64,000 nucleotides of DNA from Actinotalea caeni (GTDB lineage Bacteria; Actinomycetota; Actinomycetes; Actinomycetales; Beutenbergiaceae): contig NZ_WNXX01000009.1 in the NCBI RefSeq assembly GCF_009733795.1, positions 1 to 64,000 on the forward strand, in the 5' to 3' direction. This document shows positions 58,056 through 64,000 of this stretch, one piece after another. The notes under the pieces were generated by a model. That model worked only from the letters and a program-made list of their open reading frames with translations. It had not been told where the DNA came from and did not search any database. The translations under genes were made by a program, and so were the position numbers. Position 1 is the stretch's first letter; every line of letters begins with the position of its first letter.

Positions 58056-58778
58056 ATGGCCGCGACACCGACCGAGCCCGCGGGCTCGGCACCCCGCACG
58101 GCGTCCGACGCCGTCGTCGCGCACCTGGAGACCCTCATCCTCGACGGCACCTACCAGGCCGGCGACTCGCTGCCGTCGGAGACCGAGCTGGCCGCCGAGC
58201 TGCAGGTCAGCCGGCTCACGGTGCGCGAGGGCGTGCGGTCCCTGGCCGCTCGCGGCCTCGTCGAGGTGAGCCACGGGCGCCGCCCGGTGGTGGCAGCACC
58301 GAACGCGACGCTGCTGCGCGACTTCTTCTCCTCGTCGGTGCGCCGCGACGCGGCCGGGCTGCTCGAGCTCCTCGACGTCCGGCTGGCGATCGAGGTGCAC
58401 GCGGCCGAGCTGGCGGCGCGGCACGCGACCCAGGCCCAGCTCGACAGCCTGGAGGCCGCGCTGCAGGCGATGGCCGACGCCCCCGACGACGACGCCTTCA
58501 CGGCCGCCGACATGCGGTTCCACCACGGCATCACCGAGGCGAGCGGGAACCGCATGATCCGCTTGCTGGTCGAGGGCATGGCGGAGCCGCTCGAGGTCGG
58601 CCGGCGGCAGAGCCTGCGCGGCTACCTGCAGGGCGCACCCGATCTCGACGGCCTGATCGCGGAGCACCGGGCGGTCTTCGACAGGATCGCCGCGCGCGAC
58701 GCCTCAGGTGCTGCGCGCGCGATGCGCAAGCACCTCGGCACCACCCGCCGCGACCTCCTTCGCGCCTTCTCCCGGTGA
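58056..58778 (+). CDS. FadR-subfamily GntR regulator of the tetrulose-phosphate operon
   Basis: 240 aa. Winged helix SLPSETELAAELQVSRLTVREGVRSLAARGLV (shortened TELAAELQVSRLTVREGV) and an FCD domain with the ligand/metal residues in ADMRFHHGITEASGNRM and AEHRAVFDRIAARD. The ATG at 58056 follows CACGAT by 6 nt, possibly leaderless. Divergent from the dehydrogenase-led operon, with the shared sites at 57914-57932 and 58003-58017. Confidence 0.88.
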   Translation: MAATPTEPAGSAPRTASDAVVAHLETLILDGTYQAGDSLPSETELAAELQVSRLTVREGVRSLAARGLVEVSHGRRPVVAAPNATLLRDFFSSSVRRDAAGLLELLDVRLAIEVHAAELAARHATQAQLDSLEAALQAMADAPDDDAFTAADMRFHHGITEASGNRMIRLLVEGMAEPLEVGRRQSLRGYLQGAPDLDGLIAEHRAVFDRIAARDASGAARAMRKHLGTTRRDLLRAFSR

Positions 58779-58839
58779 CCCCGACCCCGCGGCCCCACGG
58801 CGTGCCGGCGACCCCCGGTTTGTTGCCGTCGCAGCGATA

Positions 58840-58851
58840 TACAACGTTGTA
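58840..58851. promoter_or_regulatory. LacI operator TACAACGTTGTA
   Basis: Perfect 12-nt palindrome with central CG, 92 bp upstream of the LacI gene at 58944. It shares the form TACAnCGnTGTA with the site at 61343-61354. Confidence 0.75.
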
Positions 58852-58943
58852 GAGTCGGCGCCGACCGACCTCGTGGACGCGATCGGCCTCTCGTCGCGGC
58901 GGCTCCGAGCGGTACGAGGCACGAACGACAGGGGATGCGACCG

Positions 58944-59990
58944 ATGAGCGCCACGATGCGGGATGTCGCGCGGCTGGCCAAGGTGTCGATCAAGACGGTC
59001 TCGAACGTCGTCAACGACTACCCGCACATCCGCCCCGAGACGCGGGCGCGCGTCGAGGCCGCCATCGAGGCCCTGGGGTACCGCCCGAACCTCTCGGCGC
59101 GGGGGCTTCGGTCGGGTCGCACCCGCGTGATCGGCCTCGCCGTCCCCGAGCTGCGGCAGAACTACTTCGCCGAGCTCGCCGACTCGGTGATCGCGGCGGC
59201 CGAGGAGCGGCAGCTGAGCGTCGTCGTCGGGCAGCACGGCGGCGACCGCGAGCGCGAGACCGCGATCCTCCGGGAGGGGCTGCGGCACACGGACGGCCTG
59301 CTGTTCAGCCCCGAGCGGCTCGGGCAGGAGGACCAGGAGCTGTTCGAGGTCGACTACCCGCTGGTGCTGCTCGGCGAGCGCATCTTCGGCGCGCCGGCCG
59401 ACCACGTCGCGATGCACAACACCTCGGCGGCGCAGGCCGCGGTCGAGCACCTCATCGAGCGCGGCCGTCGCAGGATCGCCCTCGTCGGCGCGCACCCGGA
59501 CGGCCGGCTCGGGCAGGTGCGGCCCTCCGACCTCCGGCTCGCCGGCTACCGGCGCGCGCTCACCGAGGCGGACATCCCGCTCGACCCGACCCTGGAGCGA
59601 CCGGTCGCGCCGTGGCACCCGCAGAACGGTGTCGACGCCACGCGCGAGCTGATCGCCTCCGGCGTGGAGTTCGACGCCGTCTTCGCGCTCAACGACACGC
59701 TCGCCCTCGGCGTGCTGCGCGCGCTCGCCGAGGCGGGCATCGCCGTCCCCGACCAGGTGGCTGTCATCGGCTTCGACAACATCGACGACGGGCGGTTCAC
59801 GGTGCCGTCGCTGTCGACGGTCGACACCGGTCGCGACGACATCGCGGCGCTCGCGGTCGCGATGCTCGCCGAGCGGATCGAGAACGGCACGGCGGCCCAG
59901 CCGGCCCGGCTGGTCAAGACCGACTTCCGGATCGTCGCGCGCGAGTCGACGGGCACGTTCGAGGCCGACCCGACCGACGTCGGGGACTGA
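58944..59990 (+). CDS. LacI family transcriptional regulator
   Basis: 348 aa. HTH TMRDVARLAKVSIKTVSNVV, hinge LSARGLRSGRTR, sensor with FDAVFALNDTLALGVLRAL and VAVIGFDNIDDGRFTVPSLSTV. The ATG at 58944 is favoured over one at 58935 because AGGGGA is correctly spaced only from 58944. Predicted to repress itself and the ABC transporter at 61453 through paired TACAnCGnTGTA operators. Confidence 0.9.
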   Translation: MSATMRDVARLAKVSIKTVSNVVNDYPHIRPETRARVEAAIEALGYRPNLSARGLRSGRTRVIGLAVPELRQNYFAELADSVIAAAEERQLSVVVGQHGGDRERETAILREGLRHTDGLLFSPERLGQEDQELFEVDYPLVLLGERIFGAPADHVAMHNTSAAQAAVEHLIERGRRRIALVGAHPDGRLGQVRPSDLRLAGYRRALTEADIPLDPTLERPVAPWHPQNGVDATRELIASGVEFDAVFALNDTLALGVLRALAEAGIAVPDQVAVIGFDNIDDGRFTVPSLSTVDTGRDDIAALAVAMLAERIENGTAAQPARLVKTDFRIVARESTGTFEADPTDVGD

Positions 59991-59999
59991 GCGCGCACC

Positions 60000-61040
60000 T
60001 CACCGCGGCCGCGCCACGACGACGCGGGGGTGTCGGCCCGCGACGCTGAGCACGAGGCTGCGCTCGACGTGCCAGCCGGGGGCCTCGAGCAGCACGGGCT
60101 CCTGGCCCTCGTCGAGGAGCACGACCAGACGGCCGTCGACGCGGAGCACCCGGCGCCACTCCGCGAGGAACCCGACCAGGTCGCCCGCCGACCGGCGCAC
60201 GCCCCAGGGCGGGTTGGTGACGACCCGGTCCACGCTCCCGCTCGGGAGGCCGGTCGCCGCCGCGTCGCCGACGCGCCACGCGATGCCGCGGCCGCGCGCG
60301 TTGTGGCGGGCGGCTGCCACGGCCGCGGGGTCGCGGTCCAGACCGAGGTGGTCGGCGGTAGGCGCGACCTCGTGCGCCTCGACGAGCAGCGTGCCGGCCC
60401 CGCAGCACGGGTCGAGCACGCGGGCCCCGGCCCGCAGGTCGGCCAGCCGTGCCATCGCGGCCGCCACCGGCGGGTGCACGCTCCCGACGACCGTGCGGGT
60501 GCGCCAGGGCCGACGGTGCAGCGGCGCCGCGTACGGTCGCCGTCCGACCCTGAGCGTCGCGCCGTCGAGGGTGACCCGCCACGCGAGCGCGTCGGGCGGT
60601 GGGACGGCGCCGTCGCGGCGCGACGCGTACGTCCCGGCTCCCCACCGGGCGAGCACGCGCCCCACCGCGTCCTCGATGTCGAACCGTGTGTAGCGGCGCC
60701 GACCCACGAACGACGCGGAGACGGCGAACGGGCCCAAGAGGTCGACGCGCGGACGGAGCGCGTCGACGGCGTGCTCCAGGTCGCGCCGGGCAGGGCCGGG
60801 GTCGGGTGCCTCGGCCGCCACGAGGAACAGGTCGTCCGCCAGTCGTGGCGGACGATCGAGGATCGTGCCGTCGGCGGGTGCGACGACGAGCTGTCGCCTG
60901 GCGCGGTCGACGACGGCGTGGCCGGCCTCGGTGACCTCGGCCTCGAGCAGCTGCTCGAGGCCGGTCGTGGCGCGGACGACGACGGCGCGGGGGTGCGGAC
61001 GAGTGGACGAGGACAGGGCGCGACGGCGCGCAGCGGGCAT
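60000..61040 (-). CDS. THUMP-type SAM-dependent RNA methyltransferase-like protein
   Basis: 346 aa. N-terminal GLEQLLEAEVTEAG resembles the ferredoxin-like/THUMP start of TrmN-type enzymes. Residues about 195-340 are a Rossmann methyltransferase: VLDPCCGAGTLLVEA (SAM loop), HLGLDRDPAAVAAARHNARG (shortened DRDPAAVAAARHNA) and TNPPWGVR, the NPPW motif of N-methylation of nucleobases. Substrate probably tRNA or rRNA. GGGAGAG lies upstream. It is unrelated to the flanking sugar genes and transcribed opposite to them. Confidence 0.82.
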   Translation of the reverse strand: MPAARRRALSSSTRPHPRAVVVRATTGLEQLLEAEVTEAGHAVVDRARRQLVVAPADGTILDRPPRLADDLFLVAAEAPDPGPARRDLEHAVDALRPRVDLLGPFAVSASFVGRRRYTRFDIEDAVGRVLARWGAGTYASRRDGAVPPPDALAWRVTLDGATLRVGRRPYAAPLHRRPWRTRTVVGSVHPPVAAAMARLADLRAGARVLDPCCGAGTLLVEAHEVAPTADHLGLDRDPAAVAAARHNARGRGIAWRVGDAAATGLPSGSVDRVVTNPPWGVRRSAGDLVGFLAEWRRVLRVDGRLVVLLDEGQEPVLLEAPGWHVERSLVLSVAGRHPRVVVARPR

Positions 61041-61452
61041 GACGAGCTCTCCCGGTCAGCGGTCGGGAGCCGCCGGACGGCTGCTCCCGCATCGCCAGCC
61101 GCGGGCGTGGCCTCGGGTGTGGCTGGCGGAGCGCTAGCCGAGCGAGAAGAACGTGGTCGTCACGGCCGCGATGGTGCCAGCCGCCCCCGCCGCAGGTCGA
61201 CGCAATTTCGAGCCGCCGCGCCGCCCGGTCGCGGCGCGCCGGACCGCTCCGCGGAGCGCTGCGGGCCCGGTCCGCGGGTCGCTCGCACCACCGTCTGCAA
61301 CGATGCGATAACGATGTCGGCAAGGCACCCAGCGGCGCGTTCTACATCGATGTACAGTCCCGGCCACGGGGGTCGCCGACGACCGGTCGTCGGCGAGGCA
61401 GGGACACGCCCGCGGGCGCGTCCCGAGGATTCAGAGAGGGTCTCGATCTGCG
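61041..61452. other. 412-bp divergent intergenic region
   Basis: Holds the promoter of the methyltransferase gene (left) and of the ABC transporter operon (right), including the operator at 61343-61354 and a weaker look-alike TGCAACGATGCG at 61296-61307. No RNA gene or convincing small ORF is seen. Confidence 0.6.
61343..61354. promoter_or_regulatory. LacI operator TACATCGATGTA
   Basis: Perfect 12-nt palindrome with central CG, 98 bp upstream of the ABC permease start. Same form as the site in front of the LacI gene (58840-58851), so both are probably bound by that regulator. Confidence 0.75.
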
Positions 61453-62352
61453 GTGAAGCAGCTGCTCTACTCGCAACGGCTCGCGCCGTACCTGTTCATC
61501 GCCCCGTTCGTGATCACGCTCGTCGTGTTCTGGATGATCCCGGTCGGGCAGTCGGTGGTGATGAGCACGCAGGAGGTGCTCTACGGAGAGACCACCCCGG
61601 TCGGCTTCCGCAACTACGAACGGCTCTGGCAGGACCGCCTGTTCTGGCAGGCGCTGTTCAACAGCGCGCGCTACATGGTGCTGACGCTGGCGATCCTCAT
61701 CCCGATCCCGATGGTGCTGGCGGCCCTGGTCTGCAACAGCATCGGCAGCCCGCGCATCAAGAACTTCTTCAAGGCGTCGCTGTTCGTGCCGGCGCTGACC
61801 TCCGTGGTGGTCGCGGGCATCGTGTTCCGGCTGATGTTCGCCGAGACCGGCACCGGTCTGATGAACCAGATCATCTCGGTCATCGGCCTGGGCCCGGTGC
61901 GGTGGCTGCGCGAGGACGTGCCCGGCCTGATCGCGCTGCTGGCGCTGGCCACCTGGCGCTACACCGGCGTCAACACGATGTACTTCATCGCGGGCATCCA
62001 GTCGATCCCGGGCGAGCTCTACGAGGCGGCCTCGATCGACGGCGCCAGCCGCCGCCAGCAGTTCTTCCGCATCACGATCCCGAACCTGCGCCCGACGCTC
62101 GTCTACGTCACGACGATCAGCATCTACGGCGGCCTCGCGATGTTCCTCGAGAGCTTCATGCTCTACGCGGGCAACGGCTCGCCCAACAACCAGGGCCTCA
62201 CGGTCATCGGCTACCTCTACCGGCGCGGCATCGAGGAGAACGACCTCGGGTTCGCCTCCGCGGTCGGGGTGGTGCTGCTCGTCGTGATCCTCGCGATCAA
62301 CCTCACCCAGCTGACCCTGTCGGGCACGTTCCGGAAGGAGGCCGACCGATGA
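61453..62352 (+). CDS. Sugar ABC transporter permease (MalF type)
   Basis: 299 aa, six helices. LAPYLFIAPFVITLVVFWMIP is helix 1 (shortened APYLFIAPFVI), the EAA loop is EAASIDGASRRQQFF followed by RITIPNLRPTL. GTG start after GAGAGGG. First gene of a transporter operon with overlapping stop/start to the next permease (ATGA). The adjoining tetrulose-phosphate operon suggests that it imports the precursor of that pathway, though separate regulators control the two. Confidence 0.9.
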   Translation: MKQLLYSQRLAPYLFIAPFVITLVVFWMIPVGQSVVMSTQEVLYGETTPVGFRNYERLWQDRLFWQALFNSARYMVLTLAILIPIPMVLAALVCNSIGSPRIKNFFKASLFVPALTSVVVAGIVFRLMFAETGTGLMNQIISVIGLGPVRWLREDVPGLIALLALATWRYTGVNTMYFIAGIQSIPGELYEAASIDGASRRQQFFRITIPNLRPTLVYVTTISIYGGLAMFLESFMLYAGNGSPNNQGLTVIGYLYRRGIEENDLGFASAVGVVLLVVILAINLTQLTLSGTFRKEADR

Positions 62353-63206
62353 GCGCCCCCGGCGAGCGCCGCGCGCTGTCCCCGCGCGTCTACGGGCTGA
62401 TCCAGAACGGTCTGCTCGTGCTGATGGCCCTGATCTCGTTGGTGCCGCTGCTGGCGATCTTCGTCGGCACCTTCCAGAACGGCAACGAGATCATCCGTCA
62501 GGGCGTCACGCTCGACATCGACTGGGGCGCGCTGACCTTCGACAACTACCGGATGCTCTTCACGGACTCCGGCTACTACTTCCGCTGGTTCGCGAACACG
62601 CTCGGGCTGACGATCGTCACCGTCGTCGGCACGCTGCTGGTGAGCTCGTTCGTCGCCTACGGCTTCGCGATGTACGAGTTCAAGGCCAAGCGGCTCGGCT
62701 TCATCGGCGTGCTGCTGCTCATGACGGTGCCGTTCGAGATGCTGATGCTGCCGCTGTACGTGCAGGTCAACAAGTTCGGGCTGGCCGACTCCTACGTCAT
62801 GGTCGTCATCCCGTTCCTCGCGGCCCCCGTGACGATCTTCTTCTTCCGGCAGTACTTCCTCGGCATCCCGAAGGAGCTGCTCGAGGCCGGACGGGTCGAC
62901 GGTGTCACCGAGTTCGGGATCTTCTTCCGCCTCGTGGTGCCGATCATCCGGCCCGCGCTCGCGGCGATGGCGATCCTCAACGGGATGCTGGCCTGGAACA
63001 ACTTCCTGTGGCCGCTGCTGGTGCTGCGCTCGCCGCAGAACTTCACGCTGCCGATCGGTCTGAACACGCTGCTGACGCCGTACGGCAACAACTACGAGCT
63101 GCTGATCATCGGGTCGTTCTTCTCGCTGATCCCGATCCTGATCCTGTTCCTCGCCTTCCAGAGATTTTTTGTCGAGGGCATGACCGCTGGGGCACTCAAG
63201 GGCTGA
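62349..63206 (+). CDS. Carbohydrate ABC transporter permease (MalG type)
   Basis: 285 aa, six helices. FVGTFQNGNEI and MLMTVPFEMLMLPLYV-type helices (the sequence reads LLLMTVPFEMLMLPLYV), the EAA loop EAGRVDGVTEFGIFF-RLVVPIIRP, and the C-terminal FVEGMTAGALKG ending. The ATG overlaps the partner's stop. As in the other two transporters of the window, no ATPase gene is present in the operon. Confidence 0.92.
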   Translation: MSAPGERRALSPRVYGLIQNGLLVLMALISLVPLLAIFVGTFQNGNEIIRQGVTLDIDWGALTFDNYRMLFTDSGYYFRWFANTLGLTIVTVVGTLLVSSFVAYGFAMYEFKAKRLGFIGVLLLMTVPFEMLMLPLYVQVNKFGLADSYVMVVIPFLAAPVTIFFFRQYFLGIPKELLEAGRVDGVTEFGIFFRLVVPIIRPALAAMAILNGMLAWNNFLWPLLVLRSPQNFTLPIGLNTLLTPYGNNYELLIIGSFFSLIPILILFLAFQRFFVEGMTAGALKG

Positions 63207-63236
63207 GTCCCCGTTCCGAGAATCGGAGGAAATTCC

Positions 63237-64000
63237 ATGGCACGACACCGGATGTGGACGTCGCTCGCGGCGGTCGCACTGAGCGCGGGGCTCGTCGCCG
63301 CGTGCGGCGGCCCCGGCGGCGGCGACCAGCCGACCGGCGGACCGAACGAGGACGGCGTGACCACGCTGTCCGTGTGGGTCTTCGCCGAGCTTCACGGGGC
63401 CTTCTACGAGCAGATGGCCGAGAGCTGGAACGAGGAGAACCCCGACCGGCAGATCGAGCTCGACATCACGGTCTACCCGTACCAGGACATGCACAACAAG
63501 CTGCAGCTCGCGCTGAACTCCGGCGAGGGTCTGCCCGACCTGGTCGACATCGAGGTCAACAAGTTCTCCAACTTCGTCCGGGGCGACAACCCGCCGCTGG
63601 TCGACCTCACCGAGGCGGCCCAGCCGTACATCGACGACGTCGTCCAGGCGCGGCTCGACCTCTACAGCCGTGACGGCAAGATCTACGGCTACCCGACCCA
63701 CGTCGGCGCGATGGTCGCCTTCTACAACGCGACGCTGCTCGAGGAGGCGGGCGTCGACTACACGACGATCCGCACCTGGGACGACTTCGAGGAGGCGGGC
63801 GTCCAGTACCACGAGGCGACCGGCAAGGAGTTCGGCATCGCGAGCACCGAGGTGTTCTTCACCGAGCCCCTCACGATCGCCCAGCTCGGTGGCAACATCT
63901 TCGACGAGTCCGGCAACGTCTCGGTCGACAACCCCGAGGTCACCGAGGCCATGGAGATGTGGCAGGGCATGCTCGAGGCCGGTGCGATCTCGACGATCCC
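63237..64000 (+). CDS. Sugar-binding lipoprotein of ABC transporter (3' end beyond window)
   Basis: The first 254 codons are visible. CGGAGGA precedes the ATG. Signal peptide with lipobox LVAAC (lipid cysteine at residue 23), then a Gly/Pro linker and family 1 solute-binding features: TLSVWVFAELHGAFYEQMAESWNEENP (shortened), ALNSGEGLPDLVDIE, GKIYGYPTHVGAMVAFYN. It ends in frame at the window edge. Binding protein of the permeases encoded just upstream, under the LacI operator at 61343-61354. Confidence 0.9.
   Translation, partial: MARHRMWTSLAAVALSAGLVAACGGPGGGDQPTGGPNEDGVTTLSVWVFAELHGAFYEQMAESWNEENPDRQIELDITVYPYQDMHNKLQLALNSGEGLPDLVDIEVNKFSNFVRGDNPPLVDLTEAAQPYIDDVVQARLDLYSRDGKIYGYPTHVGAMVAFYNATLLEEAGVDYTTIRTWDDFEEAGVQYHEATGKEFGIASTEVFFTEPLTIAQLGGNIFDESGNVSVDNPEVTEAMEMWQGMLEAGAISTI

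Noticed and set aside
61134-61367. 77-codon minus-strand ORF in the 412-bp gap
   Set aside because: It covers the operator and promoter of the ABC operon, is Arg/Gly-rich and has no ribosome binding site.
1-64000. tRNA, rRNA, insertion sequence or prophage genes
   Set aside because: No tRNA-like cloverleaf, rRNA stretch, transposase, integrase or phage structural gene was recognised by eye. A tRNAscan or covariance search was not possible here.

Overview
The window is very GC-rich double-stranded bacterial DNA with short intergenic gaps, many ATGA/GTGA gene overlaps, GTG starts and several probable leaderless promoters. Together with CsoR, an HspR-type (HAIR) operator, an ECF42 sigma factor paired with a DGPF protein, and an abundance of LacI/GntR-controlled sugar ABC operons, this points to a saprophytic actinobacterium, most likely of the Micrococcales (Cellulomonas-like). 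The genus is inferred, not proven.

Layout. 1-4.8 kb: a secreted DUF4185 protein, a DUF2330 protein, a csoR-copper chaperone pair, an acetyltransferase and a small heat-shock protein. 4.8-13.5 kb: a six-gene minus-strand operon (LacI, FAD oxidoreductase, sugar ABC transporter, large Tat-exported enzyme) of visibly lower GC, bracketed by hsp20 and by a broken hsp20 3' end. 13.8-17.8 kb: a D-galactonate (DeLey-Doudoroff-type) module with GntR regulator, aldolase, kinase and DgoD around a very compact divergent promoter. 17.8-26.2 kb: a GH127 beta-L-arabinofuranosidase/ABC transporter/DUF624 operon plus two translationally coupled LacI regulators. 26.3-29.0 kb: an ABC-2 exporter operon with its winged-helix regulator. 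29.5-38.0 kb: GH13 enzyme and LLM flavoprotein, BNR protein and GH29 fucosidase, an N-acetylglutamate-synthase-like protein, a frameshifted SnoaL-like gene, an HTH protein and a CPBP protein. 38.3-53 kb: mostly housekeeping or stress genes (phosphatase, ECF42 sigma/DGPF, flippase-pseudokinase, PP2C, LssY_C, YcaQ, LLM, MmcQ, arginase-like, AarF). 53-58.8 kb: a five-gene catabolic operon (3-HAD-like dehydrogenase, TIM-barrel, DhaK-DhaL kinase, RpiB, TPI-like) whose last three enzymes match tetrulose-phosphate metabolism, with a divergent GntR. 58.9-64 kb: a LacI regulator, an RNA-methyltransferase-like gene and a sugar ABC transporter that runs off the end.

The catabolic loci fit together as a plant-polysaccharide toolkit: L-arabinofuranosides (GH127), fucosides (GH29), galactonate, and probably a branched or four-carbon sugar acid feeding erythrulose phosphate into the pentose phosphate pathway.

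The most unusual structures are two intergenic repeat elements (29063-29509 and 38017-38288). Each is a head-to-head set of contiguous 28-29-nt repeats pointing inward around a non-repetitive structured core. The two repeat families are related to each other but distinct, and a solitary unit of the second family forms the 3' end of a gene at 17.8 kb. I do not recognise them as a named element.
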